DNA of 23,677 nt from CAYYAQ01 sp964469555. Its GTDB lineage: Bacteria > Planctomycetota > UBA1135 > UBA2386. Numbering within the stretch: the first letter of the stretch is position 1; each line of letters opens with the position of its first letter. The notes below the pieces were generated by a model. It was not told the DNA's origin, made no database searches, and saw only the letters and a program-made list of their open reading frames with translations. The stretch lies in the NCBI GenBank assembly GCA_964469555.1, contig CAYYAQ010000079.1:1-23677 (forward strand). The letters run 5' to 3'. A program made the translations under genes and the position numbers. This document shows, piece after piece, positions 1 to 7,887 of the stretch.

Positions 1-25
1 CGTGCTATGCTGATCTCGCAGATTC

Positions 26-43
26 GAGGATAGACGTTCCAGC
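26..43. repeat. short repeat, copy A (GGATAGACGTTCCA)
   Basis: Bases 28-41 read GGATAGACGTTCCA. The same 14-mer with one change (GGATAGACGTCCCA) lies at 2849-2862. The two copies sit just before and just after the two-gene unit 160-2805. The match is short and may be chance; no function is proposed. Confidence 0.25.
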
Positions 44-159
44 GACGTGATCCGCACAAGTTCGGGCTCTCGGGTCCGATTACCCATTTCCTTGAATTCT
101 CAGACGAGTTAATGGGAGATTGCGCCCACTCGCGTTTGAATCACAAGCCCCAGGAGCCC

Positions 160-1338
160 ATGTCAGGTAGAGAAACAGGAATTGCAATCGTCGGACTCAT
201 TGCCGGCACCGTGATCGGTGCCTTCACGTGGTCCTCGATCGGACCGAAGGACACGATGATCGACAACTCCGAGGAGAACGCCAACCCGGCTGGAGCAGCA
301 TCGAGTGTAGATCTCCAAGCCGAGAACGACCGGCTCAAAGCCGAGATGGCGAGCATGAGGGACGAGGCGAACCGGAAGAACCTCGCTGAAGCGGAGAAAG
401 CGCCCACCCCCAAAGAGAAAGAGGCCGTCGCGAAGGAGGCCGCCGCGTTGATCGGCGTGACGTTCAAGGACGAGAAATTCCAGGACGCACTCGCCTCGAT
501 CGACTGGGATACGGTCGGCAGCAGCATGAAGGACATGATCCCGCTGATGGCGAGACTCGCCGAAGCAATCGAGAACGGCGAAGACCCGGACCTCGCGATG
601 GTCGGCGAAATCCAGCAGCTCAACGGTGAGTTGATGAAAGCCGCCCAGAAGATCATGGAAGGCAACATCCCGGGCACCGGGGTCAACGGCTCGTTCACGC
701 ACCCCGTGGTTGTTGCGAATCAGATCGGCGCTGCCCTGAAAGCCGCGGGCGTCGAACTCTCCGCGGAGCAGAAGGCAAGTCTCGAGCGCGCCATGAGGTT
801 CTATTCGGCGAAGGACGAGAGCCTGCGACTTGCCGAAGACAGCAAGGACTTCAAACTGGAAGTCCTGAACGAGGAGGCCGAGTTCAAGGCCGCGTTCTAC
901 GATGAAGCTCGTGGGATGCTGACGAAGGAACAGCGCAGCGCTCTGTTCAGTGACAGGAGCTCCGGCCGCATGGGCTTTGACCTCTTCGACAGTTCGTTGA
1001 TGCTGGGGGGGTATGCCCTGCCTCTGCAGGTCAAGGACGCGACGGAACTCGCTTCGAAACTCTCCGGCCGGTTCGCGAAAACCAAGATCGACGAAGCCGG
1101 TCGGAAGAAGCTCAACGCCATCATCACGAAGTGGTCGAACGAGTTGCCCGCAGACTTCTGGTCCACCAAGGGCAACGCCCTCGACAGGAGTGGCGCGATG
1201 TCCAGCAGCGCCATCCGTGCCGCGCTCAAGCGCCAGACCGCTCTCTACCGCGAGATCTTCGCGAACGTCAACCTGAGCGCCGAGGAACGCTCCGAACTCC
1301 AAAAGTCCCTCCGCATCATGGTTCCGATCCCCCGCTAG
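160..1338 (+). CDS. membrane-anchored coiled-coil protein of unknown function
   Basis: A 392-residue protein that I do not recognise. The N-terminus (MSGRETGIAIVGLIAGTVIG) holds one hydrophobic segment at about residues 7-25, which should anchor it in the inner membrane or act as an uncleaved signal. It is followed by a low-complexity linker and a Glu/Lys/Ala-rich heptad stretch at about 50-100, probably coiled coil. The rest is charged and helical with no catalytic motif that I can name. I start it at 160 and not at an in-frame ATG at 112, because AGGAG at 152-156 is correctly spaced before 160 and the upstream 16 residues look untranslated. The alpha/beta hydrolase gene begins 27 bases after its stop, so the two may be co-transcribed. 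Only the membrane anchor is a firm inference. Confidence 0.75.
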   Translation: MSGRETGIAIVGLIAGTVIGAFTWSSIGPKDTMIDNSEENANPAGAASSVDLQAENDRLKAEMASMRDEANRKNLAEAEKAPTPKEKEAVAKEAAALIGVTFKDEKFQDALASIDWDTVGSSMKDMIPLMARLAEAIENGEDPDLAMVGEIQQLNGELMKAAQKIMEGNIPGTGVNGSFTHPVVVANQIGAALKAAGVELSAEQKASLERAMRFYSAKDESLRLAEDSKDFKLEVLNEEAEFKAAFYDEARGMLTKEQRSALFSDRSSGRMGFDLFDSSLMLGGYALPLQVKDATELASKLSGRFAKTKIDEAGRKKLNAIITKWSNELPADFWSTKGNALDRSGAMSSSAIRAALKRQTALYREIFANVNLSAEERSELQKSLRIMVPIPR

Positions 1339-1365
1339 AAGCGGCGCAGCCTATCATCGGCGCCC

Positions 1366-2805
1366 ATGCGCGGCTTTCTCCTCGTCGCTCTCACCGCCCT
1401 CACCGCAACGGTCGCGGCACAGGAGCGGGCGATTCCGAAGTTCTTGCATCCGTGCAAGGGCGGCGCTCTGGCAAAGGGTGTGCTGTGCGGCAGCTACGAG
1501 GTGTTCGAAGATCGCGTCGCCAAGAAGGGGCGGAAGATCGGGCTGAACATCATCGTGTTGCAGGCGACCGGCGAGCGTGAGCCGGACCCGGTGTTCTTCA
1601 TTGCCGGCGGCCCGGGTCAGGCGGCCACGACGATAGCCAGGAACCCCGCGCGCTTCTGGATGCGGCGGAACCGCGACATCGTTCTGGTCGACCAACGGGG
1701 CACCGGCCGTTCGAACCCACTCCACGTTCGCCTACCCGGCAGCGCGGATGACCCGCAGGGCTACATGCGGAACATGTTCGACGTCGAGGTGTTCGCCAAG
1801 GCACGGAAGGAGCTCGAGAAGCGCGCCGACCTCACCAAGTACACCACCCCGATCGCCGCCGACGATCTCAACGAAATCCGGCAGGCCCTCGGCTACGACA
1901 AGATCAACCTCGTCGGCGCGTCCTACGGTACCCGCGCGTCCCTCGTCTACATTCGCCGCCATCCGAAGACGGTGCGCTCGGCGATCCTCACCGGGCTCGC
2001 GCCGATCGCATTCAAGAACCCGCTTTTCCATGCGAAGGCCGCCCAGGTCGGATTCGAGGTGCTCGTCGCCGAGTGCAAGGCGAACCCGAACTACAAGGTG
2101 TATCACAACCTCGACGTGGAGCTGAAGACCGTGCTCGAGCGGCTCGAGAAGGCACCGGCGAAGGTCCCGATCAAACATCCGCGAACCGGGAAAGACGTCA
2201 CCGTCATCCTGACCCGCGACCGGTTCGCCGAGGCGGTCCGGGTTCTCATGTACTACATGGGCGGTAACCGCACCGTCCCGCTGGTCATCCACCGCGCGTT
2301 CCTCGGCGACTTCACGACTTTCGCGGAGGACTGCATCTGCCGCAACGGCGGCCTCCGCAGCGCGCTCGCGTTCGGCATGCTGATGTCGGTCGTCGGCAGC
2401 GAAGACATCCCTCGCATCCGCGAAGAAGAGATCAAACGGGAGACCGCCGGCACCTTTCTCGGACCGGCACGCGTCCGCCAACAGATGGCCGTCGCGAAGG
2501 TATGGCCCAAGGGCGACGTGCCAGATAACTACGGCGACCCGGTCAGCGGCGACATGCCGATTCTGTTCATCTCCGGCACGCACGACCCGGTCACGCCCCC
2601 GAGCTGGGGAACCGAGGCCGCCCGCCATTTCCCCAACAGCCTGCACATCATCGTTCCCGCGGCCCACGGTACCAGCGCACGTCGCATCGAACAGCTCAAG
2701 CGCGAATTCCTCGCCGCGGGCTCGGCAAAAGGACTCGACACGTCCTTCGTCAAGGAGCTGAAGCTGCCGCCGCTCCAGCTCCCGAAGAAGCGCGTCGTCC
2801 GATGA
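1366..2805 (+). CDS. exported alpha/beta hydrolase, tripeptidyl/prolyl aminopeptidase type
   Basis: A 479-residue serine hydrolase. Residues 1-18 are a signal peptide (hydrophobic run ending TVAA before Gln19), so it acts outside the cytoplasmic membrane. The oxyanion-loop motif GGPG is at 81-84, DQRGTG at 109-114, the nucleophile elbow GASYG at 184-188 with Ser186, and the C-terminal SGTHDPVTP at 403-411 supplies Asp407. His434 lies in AAHGT. This is the full triad order of the proline iminopeptidase / Streptomyces tripeptidyl aminopeptidase group, which removes residues from peptide N-termini; some members are esterases. The real substrate cannot be read from sequence. Two Cys in EDCICRNGG may form a disulfide outside the cell. 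It lies 27 bases downstream of the membrane-anchored protein gene. No strong ribosome binding site is seen before the ATG. Confidence 0.88.
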   Translation: MRGFLLVALTALTATVAAQERAIPKFLHPCKGGALAKGVLCGSYEVFEDRVAKKGRKIGLNIIVLQATGEREPDPVFFIAGGPGQAATTIARNPARFWMRRNRDIVLVDQRGTGRSNPLHVRLPGSADDPQGYMRNMFDVEVFAKARKELEKRADLTKYTTPIAADDLNEIRQALGYDKINLVGASYGTRASLVYIRRHPKTVRSAILTGLAPIAFKNPLFHAKAAQVGFEVLVAECKANPNYKVYHNLDVELKTVLERLEKAPAKVPIKHPRTGKDVTVILTRDRFAEAVRVLMYYMGGNRTVPLVIHRAFLGDFTTFAEDCICRNGGLRSALAFGMLMSVVGSEDIPRIREEEIKRETAGTFLGPARVRQQMAVAKVWPKGDVPDNYGDPVSGDMPILFISGTHDPVTPPSWGTEAARHFPNSLHIIVPAAHGTSARRIEQLKREFLAAGSAKGLDTSFVKELKLPPLQLPKKRVVR

Positions 2806-3194
2806 ACGTCTAATCCGTCACGCCAATCCTCAACGTCGCCGACGTCGGGGATAGACGTCCCAAGCTGCAATTCCGGCGTCTCCCCCAGCAAGACCCCCGA
2901 CATCGCCGCCAGTCACGGCCCTTCGATGATGCGCGACCCGGCATGGAATCGCCTCGTTTGCGGCGTCCTCTCCTGATCGGTACGCACCCCGCCTTCCCTT
3001 CCGAAGGTCCCGTTGTCTTGGACGATCGAGGCGCCCGGCGAGGGAGCGTTCATGGGGTGGAGGGTTGGATCATCCAACCCTCGCATCGGGGAGCGCAACT
3101 AGCACTCCATCCCGATTCCCACACAATGAGGAACAGATCAGGGACTCACTCGGGTCCCCCATGGCACTTGGCATCGGATCCCCTACGAGGCAAA
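2806..3194. other. intergenic region with a perfect palindrome
   Basis: This 389-base gap holds the second copy of the GGATAGACGT repeat (2849-2862), a 23-base palindrome (3060-3082) and a weaker GGGAC/GTCCC hairpin (3141-3158). Reading is open in frame with the downstream kinase from 2943, but that stretch is poor in protein-like composition and I treat it as untranslated leader. Confidence 0.5.
3060..3082. promoter_or_regulatory. 23-base perfect inverted repeat, operator or hairpin
   Basis: GAGGGTTGGAT at 3060-3070 and ATCCAACCCTC at 3072-3082 are exact reverse complements around a single C. It lies about 112 bases before the kinase start at 3195. A symmetric 11-base half-site is typical of an operator for a dimeric regulator. 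As RNA, the minimal loop needed would cost some pairs. There is no U-tract after it, so it is not a classical terminator. Confidence 0.45.
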
Positions 3195-4778
3195 ATGAAG
3201 CAGATCGTACAGCACCTTCCCGAGCAGGACCGGCTTCTCGTTCTTCAGCAGACCGGGTTGCTTGATAGCTCCGACGAGGCCGTCTTCGACGATCAGATCA
3301 AGTTCCTGGCAGGGGTCCTCGACCGACCGATTGCGGCCCTCTCCCTCGTCGATCGAGATCGCCTGTTCCTGAAGTCCAGGACCGGTTTGGAGCAGCGTGA
3401 GCTGGACCGGGACGGCTCCTTCTGTGCAAAGGTCGTGCGTAGCCGTGAGGCGGTCGTCGTCACCGACGCGATCGAGGATGACGAGTTCTGCCGCTCCAGT
3501 CTGGTGCAGCATGCGGGCATCCGCTTCTACGCAGGGATGCCCATCCAGGTCTTCCCTGGCTGCTGCATCGGCTCGCTGTGCGTGCTCGACTCGGAGCCTG
3601 GAGAGCCGACCGAGCAGATGCTCGAGACCCTCAGTACGCTCGCCGCGCAGGTCGGCCACCTGATCGCCCTGCGCCGGGAGCTGATGCTGAAGGGGCGCAT
3701 CCAGACCAACTCCGTGATGGCCGCTGGGGCCTTGCACGAGATCAAGAACCAGCTGACGCCGGCCGTGGCCTACCTCGACTTGCTGGTCGAAGGGAGCGAT
3801 TCGTCGACCGTCGAAGAGGCCCGCCGGGAGTGGCTGATGAAGGCCTTCGGCTCGGTCAACGAGGCGGTCGGGATGCTGCAGAGCCTGCGCTTCGACAGGG
3901 GAGCCCCGTTGCCCAGCAAGGAGGAACAGGTGCCGATCCTCGGGGACGTGATCGATCGGGTCCTGGGGCAAGTCAGCTCCCTGGCCGCGAAGGCGGAGGT
4001 CTCGGTCGTCCGTCCCTGCTGCGACGGCAACCAGGCGCCGATCGGCTGCCGGGTCGAGGAGCTCCGGCAGGTCGTCTCGAACCTGGTGCTCAATGCCATT
4101 GACGCCCTGCCGCAGGGTGGTGAACTGAGGGTCTCCACGCGTCTGGACGCGGATGGGGTCTGCCTGGAGGTCGCGGACAACGGCGAGGGCATGACCGCCG
4201 GCGAGATGAGCCAGTGCTTCGATCCTCTCTTCAGCACCAAGCACGTGAACACGGACATGCTCGGAGGTGGTGGGATCGGCCTGACCATCGTCAAGCAGAT
4301 CGTCTGCGATCTGGGAGGCAGCATCGGCGTGCAGTCGGAGGTCGGACAAGGAACGACCATGAAGGTCCGGCTCCCCGCGTCGGCAGCCACGACCACGCTG
4401 CGTCGCAAGTCCTCGGACAAGCTGCGGGTGACGGTGGTCGACGATCAGCGCACCGTCCTGAAGAGCGTGGAGGAACTCCTCGAGTCGATGGGGCACAAGG
4501 CCGTCCTCTACGAGAATCCGGAGGTCGCGCTGCAGGACTTCAGGGAGGCCCCCGAGGACGTCGACCTGGCGATCATCGACGTGGGGATGGGTCCCATCAA
4601 TGGCTTGCAACTGGTGAAGAAGCTGCGCGGCCTGCGCGAGGACCTGCCCGTGATCCTCGCATCGGGTGATCGGCTGGTCGCCTCCGATCTGCCCAGCGGA
4701 TCCTGCTACATCGAGAAGCCCTTCCGGCTGAAGGAGTTGAGGGCGACCGTGAAGTCCCTCGTCACCAACACAGTCTAA
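3195..4778 (+). CDS. soluble GAF-histidine kinase-receiver hybrid
   Basis: A 527-residue cytoplasmic hybrid sensor kinase with no membrane segment. It starts at 3195 because GAGG lies four bases upstream and the GAF domain opens directly with the usual lead-in (LLVLQQTGLLDSSDEAVFDD). Residues about 10-160 are the GAF domain, a likely small-ligand or redox sensor. The H-box is ALHEIKNQL with His181. The ATPase part has an N-box with Asn296 and Asn300, ADNGEGM with Asp328, and a GGGGIGL lid near 357-363. A C-terminal receiver (about 412-525) keeps the acidic pair VVDD, phospho-acceptor Asp462 in IIDVGMG, and Lys508 in EKPF. All key residues are present, so it should autophosphorylate and pass phosphate to its own receiver. 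No output domain is attached; partners could be the neighbouring FixJ-type or EAL regulators, which is inference. Confidence 0.85.
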   Translation: MKQIVQHLPEQDRLLVLQQTGLLDSSDEAVFDDQIKFLAGVLDRPIAALSLVDRDRLFLKSRTGLEQRELDRDGSFCAKVVRSREAVVVTDAIEDDEFCRSSLVQHAGIRFYAGMPIQVFPGCCIGSLCVLDSEPGEPTEQMLETLSTLAAQVGHLIALRRELMLKGRIQTNSVMAAGALHEIKNQLTPAVAYLDLLVEGSDSSTVEEARREWLMKAFGSVNEAVGMLQSLRFDRGAPLPSKEEQVPILGDVIDRVLGQVSSLAAKAEVSVVRPCCDGNQAPIGCRVEELRQVVSNLVLNAIDALPQGGELRVSTRLDADGVCLEVADNGEGMTAGEMSQCFDPLFSTKHVNTDMLGGGGIGLTIVKQIVCDLGGSIGVQSEVGQGTTMKVRLPASAATTTLRRKSSDKLRVTVVDDQRTVLKSVEELLESMGHKAVLYENPEVALQDFREAPEDVDLAIIDVGMGPINGLQLVKKLRGLREDLPVILASGDRLVASDLPSGSCYIEKPFRLKELRATVKSLVTNTV

Positions 4779-5236
4779 GTACATGGAGAACCTGTTCCCT
4801 TCCAGCCGCGTCCCTCGCGGGGCGCGGGCCTGGCAGTGGAGCGGGTGTTCAAGAGGAAGCGTTCTTTGAGAGAAGACGTGATTTTGGAGGTGACGCGCCC
4901 CTGGGGAGGGGCGCGTTCTGGGATGGGGGGCGCGCCCCTGAATGCGGACGCGTCCCCCGGCCCTTTTGTGCGCGGTCAGGCTCATCACCTTCGAACGCCT
5001 ATCCGTCATCGAAGGGCAGGTCCGTCAGGCCTGATGTGTCGACAGACACCGCTGCGTTACACACCGTGGCCGCGCCAGGTTGGTCTCATCATGATCAAGG
5101 GCATCCCCCGTTTCCTTCGTACTCGTCGGTGCGATGACCGGCATCGCGCACGCTTCGTGATCGACCGACCGACCGCGTCCGGCGCAGCGCGAAGCGGCGA
5201 GTCGTGCGATCGTCGCCGTGGAGTGCGATGCGCGGT
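4779..5236. other. 458-base gap between convergent genes
   Basis: The gap lies between the 3' ends of the hybrid kinase gene (plus) and the FixJ-type regulator gene (minus). It holds the hairpin at 4893-4916, further GGGGCGCG blocks near 4926-4937, and a short GACC triplication near 5161-5174. Open frames exist on both strands but none has a start, a ribosome site or protein-like composition that I can support. Confidence 0.45.
4893..4916 (+). terminator. GC-rich hairpin downstream of the hybrid kinase gene
   Basis: ACGCGCCCC (4893-4901) and GGGGCGCGT (4908-4916) form a perfect nine-pair stem with loop TGGGGA, 115 bases after the kinase stop. A palindromic GGGGCGCGCCCC block follows within 25 bases. 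It lacks a T-tract, so it would be an incomplete intrinsic terminator or an RNA stabiliser. Confidence 0.35.
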
Positions 5237-5935
5237 TCAGGATTGCCGCTCTGGGTCCGGAGGCTCCTGATGTCTCGTCTTGGTCGTCGCCCGAGTCTTC
5301 CCGGAACCTCTCGATTTGCCGCGAGTGTGCATGACGAAGGCCACCAGCTCGGCGATGCTGTCCAGGCCGAGCTTGCGCATGGCCTTGTTCTTACGTGCGT
5401 CGATGGCCTGCGGGCTCACCGATAGCTTGAAGGCGATCTGCTTGTTCGTTAAGCCCTTCAGGATCAACTCCACCACCTCGTGCTCCCGAGGCGTCAAGCG
5501 ATCCAGGATCCGGTCGCGCTCTTGCTGCTGGTGGCGCTTCTCGTGCTGCTCGGCGTCGAGCTTCAGGGCCTTTTGCACGCGGTCGAGCAAGTCCTGGGCG
5601 CGCATGGGCTTCTCGATGAACTCGACCGCTCCCTTCTGGAGGGCCTCCACCGCCACCGACACCTCACCGAAGCCCGTCATGAACAGAACGGGGATCTCGG
5701 CGCCCATGTTCATGAGGTTCTCATGAAGCACGCGCCCACCCATCCCCGGCATGCGCATGTCGAGCAGCACGCAGCCCCGGGCGTTCGGATCGAAGTTCTC
5801 CAGGAACTCCTCGGCCGTCGAGAACTCCGCGTAGGGGATGCCGACCTGATCGAGGAGTCGGCAGATCCAGTGTCGGACCTGCTCGTCGTCGTCGACGATG
5901 AACACTCTCAGGTTTTCGTCGGTGTTCGCTTGCAT
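5237..5935 (-). CDS. FixJ/NarL-type response regulator
   Basis: A 232-residue two-domain regulator. The receiver (about 9-125) has Asp15/Asp16 in IVDDDE, phospho-acceptor Asp59 in LLDMRMPG, Thr87 in FMTG and Lys109 in IEKP. A charged helical linker (126-145) leads to a LuxR-type helix-turn-helix (LTPREHEVVELILKG, then TNKQIAFKLSVSPQAID). The hybrid kinases nearby lack any DNA-binding output, so this is a natural transcription-factor partner, though the pairing is inferred. The frame stays open to 6130, but that extension is Pro/Arg-rich and untranslated-looking. Two adjacent ATGs at 5938 and 5935 follow GAGG; the second has the better spacing. The tail after residue 203 is basic, disordered and ends in a Pro-rich stretch. 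Confidence 0.88.
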   Translation of the reverse strand: MQANTDENLRVFIVDDDEQVRHWICRLLDQVGIPYAEFSTAEEFLENFDPNARGCVLLDMRMPGMGGRVLHENLMNMGAEIPVLFMTGFGEVSVAVEALQKGAVEFIEKPMRAQDLLDRVQKALKLDAEQHEKRHQQQERDRILDRLTPREHEVVELILKGLTNKQIAFKLSVSPQAIDARKNKAMRKLGLDSIAELVAFVMHTRGKSRGSGKTRATTKTRHQEPPDPERQS

Positions 5936-6375
5936 CATCGCCTCGATGAAGTCTCGGTGCTCCGATCGAGGACCGGAATGTAGCTGAATCCACTTTACAT
6001 GATAGCACGGCCCTGGGCGTGACACCGCACCAAGGGCCCGGGGACGTACCCCGCGCGGGCTCGGGGGGGGAGTCCGGTGGGTGCGCCGACTCGATAACGG
6101 TGGCCGGCGGGGGCGGGTTGGAAAAACCAACTCCGAGTTGAGGACTCTCTATCTGGCGAGGCCCCGCAGGTTCCGCCAATGTATCCGACACCCGCAGGAT
6201 GTGTGCTCACCTCATCCACAACTGCCCAATGAAGAAATCAAATCCAGCCCGGAAAGCCCATCTGCCTGCCGTAGCTCAAATCAGCCTCGATCTGTCAAGT
6301 GACGCCGGATCACCGGCGGGGCGGTCCCCTGGGGACCGGCGTCGCTCGCCCTCTTGCCCCCTGAAACACCATGAA
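5936..6375. other. intergenic region between divergent units
   Basis: A 440-base gap between the FixJ-type gene (minus) and the receiver remnant plus EAL gene (plus). The promoters of both should lie here, but I find no convincing -35/-10 pair. Bases 6298-6346 fold into a strong structure, listed separately. Confidence 0.4.
6298..6346 (+). promoter_or_regulatory. nested inverted repeats, possible structured leader
   Basis: AGTGACGCCGG (6298-6308) pairs with CCGGCGTCGCT (6336-6346) over 11 positions with one G-U. Inside, CGGTCCCC (6322-6329) is an exact complement of GGGGACCG (6331-6338), and GCCGG-ATCA-CCGGC (6304-6317) forms a rival hairpin. Two mutually exclusive folds are possible, a pattern also seen in attenuators. 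There is no T-tract. It lies upstream of the receiver remnant and the EAL gene. Confidence 0.35.
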
Positions 6376-6585
6376 ATGGACGCTTTCATCATCGCATTCT
6401 CCGTTACCAAGGTGACCGTCGCCGGTAGGAGTACATGCTCGGTCGCCGCGATCCTTCTGGCGTCGGGCTGTCTCGCGAGCGCGCGAGGAGAGATCGAGGC
6501 GGGCAGGTTTGAAATTCTGAGCAAGCCCTACACTTTTGAACAACTCGGACGGCGACTCCAAGCGTTGCCGTACTGGAGAAGGTGA
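6376..6585 (+). pseudogene. decayed receiver-domain C-terminal half
   Basis: The 69 codons from the ATG at 6376 read like the second half of a receiver domain. ILLASG matches the beta-4 strand, and FEILSKPYTFEQLGRRLQAL matches beta-5 with the conserved Lys-Pro and the last helix. The stretch MDAFIIAFS occupies the place of beta-3, but the phospho-acceptor Asp would be Ala, and helix alpha-3 is about six residues short. No receiver N-terminal half precedes it: upstream codons, open from 6199, are Pro/Arg/Ser-rich. It is therefore most likely a remnant of a larger regulator or hybrid kinase. Its TGA stop (6583-6585) overlaps the ribosome site of the EAL gene, so any translation of it would be coupled to that gene. 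Confidence 0.5.
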
Positions 6586-6590
6586 TCGTG

Positions 6591-7880
6591 ATGGAAGAGA
6601 CGAACAAGGAACTCTCGAGCAAGGGGATTGAATTGGGGAGACAGCCCTATCGCATGCTGGTCGTGGACGACGACATGCAGATCTGTCAATTCGTGTCGCG
6701 AGTCGCGAAGGACTTGGGCATCGAGGCGACGCTGATCATCGATTCACGAGACGTCGTCGAAGCCGATTCCCGGTTGCGCTCCGACTTGATCATGCTCGAC
6801 CTGGGCATGCCCGGTCTGGATGGGATCGAGGTCTTGCGCAACTTGGCCGATGCCCGCTGCAAGGCAGCGATCTGTCTGTTCTCCGGCGCGTGCCCGGAGG
6901 TGATGGAGGGCGCCGTGGAGATCGGTCGGGAGCTGGGCTTGCAGATGGCGAGCCCGCTCCCCAAGCCCCTGAACGTCGGCAAGATCACCGCCGTCCTCCG
7001 AGAGCACAAGGGGGATTACGAGGACGCGGGACCCACCGCTAGCGATCTCAAAGAAGCGATTCGGATGGGCCGAATCCGTCCCCACTATCAGCCGAAGATC
7101 GAACTCTCGTCCGGCCGCATGATCGGCGTCGAGGTCCTCGCTCGCTGGGAGGACGAGAAGACGGAGTTCATTCCCCCGAGCATCTTCATCGGCCTGGCCG
7201 AGGAGTCGGGCCTGATCGGTGCGTTGACGGCCTGCATCGCGAAGCGTGCGTTCGAGGATCTCTCCGGTCTGGAAGGAGGCGACGGCCAGGAGCTCGGCCT
7301 CGCGCTCAACCTGTCCCCTCTCCTCCTGACGGACGTCCGGTACCCCGATCGCGTGCGCGACTGGGCTCGCGCCGAGGGAATCTCGCCCGGACGCGTGACC
7401 CTCGAGATCACGGAGAGCGAGGCCATGAAGGACCGGAGTCGATGCCTGGACACGCTGGTCCGGTTCCGTCTCATGGGCTTCCACCTGTCGGTGGACGACT
7501 TCGGGACAGGGTTCTCTTCGCTGTCTCACCTCTACTCCCTCCCCTTCGAGGAGATCAAGATCGACAGGACCTTCGTCGCCGACCTGGGTCGCAAGGCCGG
7601 CGCCGAGACCATCGTCAAGGCGATCATCGACCTGGGCAAGGGACTGGGACTGTCCGTCGTGGCGGAGGGGGTCGAGGACGTTCAGACGGCGAGGTTGCTC
7701 GTGCGGCTCGGTTGTGATGTGGCACAGGGCTACTACTTCTGTCGTCCTCAGGAACTCGACGGACTCCGTTCCCTCATCAGGAAGAACGAAATCACGCCCT
7801 CCTTCGCCTCGGCTGTAGTGGCGAGGGCTCCTTCATCGCCGAGTTCACGCCCGCGGTCGTCACGCCGTTCGGGGGTGTGA
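6591..7880 (+). CDS. receiver-EAL protein, c-di-GMP phosphodiesterase
   Basis: A 429-residue response regulator with an enzymatic output. The receiver (about 20-140) has VVDDD, Asp70 in LDLGMPG and Lys125 in LPKP. The EAL domain (about 150-400) has the signature as EVLARW with Glu181, Asn240 in NLSP, Glu272 in LEITES, DDFGTG at 302-307, Lys323 in IKID, Glu359 in AEGVE and Gln379 in AQGYYF. All expected catalytic and metal residues are present, so it should hydrolyse c-di-GMP to pGpG. No GGDEF domain is attached or nearby. I start at ATG 6591 after AAGGTGA; a GTG at 6582 after GGAG is an alternative. The last ~30 residues (from about 400) are Ser/Arg/Pro-rich, unlike any EAL end, and run toward an IS91-family relic, so the native stop may have been lost. 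Confidence 0.88.
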   Translation: MEETNKELSSKGIELGRQPYRMLVVDDDMQICQFVSRVAKDLGIEATLIIDSRDVVEADSRLRSDLIMLDLGMPGLDGIEVLRNLADARCKAAICLFSGACPEVMEGAVEIGRELGLQMASPLPKPLNVGKITAVLREHKGDYEDAGPTASDLKEAIRMGRIRPHYQPKIELSSGRMIGVEVLARWEDEKTEFIPPSIFIGLAEESGLIGALTACIAKRAFEDLSGLEGGDGQELGLALNLSPLLLTDVRYPDRVRDWARAEGISPGRVTLEITESEAMKDRSRCLDTLVRFRLMGFHLSVDDFGTGFSSLSHLYSLPFEEIKIDRTFVADLGRKAGAETIVKAIIDLGKGLGLSVVAEGVEDVQTARLLVRLGCDVAQGYYFCRPQELDGLRSLIRKNEITPSFASAVVARAPSSPSSRPRSSRRSGV

Positions 7881-7887
7881 CGCGACG

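Noticed and set aside
163..1302. Long open frame antisense to the first gene
   Set aside because: It is a codon-bias shadow in a GC-rich gene: no start signal, and the sense frame has a membrane anchor, a ribosome site and coiled coil.
2943..3194. N-terminal extension of the first hybrid kinase
   Set aside because: The frame is open, but the 84 extra residues are low in protein-like pattern, contain the palindrome, and the ATG at 3195 has its own GAGG.
3183..5009. 608-codon frame antisense to the first hybrid kinase
   Set aside because: The sense strand encodes complete GAF, kinase and receiver motifs; the antisense frame has His/Gln/Asp-rich composition typical of a shadow.
4836..5270. Small gene in the convergent gap
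   Set aside because: The Arg-rich product spans the hairpin block, has no ribosome site and shows no recognisable motif.
5936..6130. N-terminal extension of the FixJ-type regulator
   Set aside because: Pro/Arg/Ser-rich sequence with no domain; receivers begin within a few residues of the ATG at 5935.
7820..7880. Fragment of dihydrodipicolinate synthase
   Set aside because: One frame reads EFTPAVVTPFGG, like the start of DapA-type proteins, but the match is about ten residues with no continuation and probably arises by chance.
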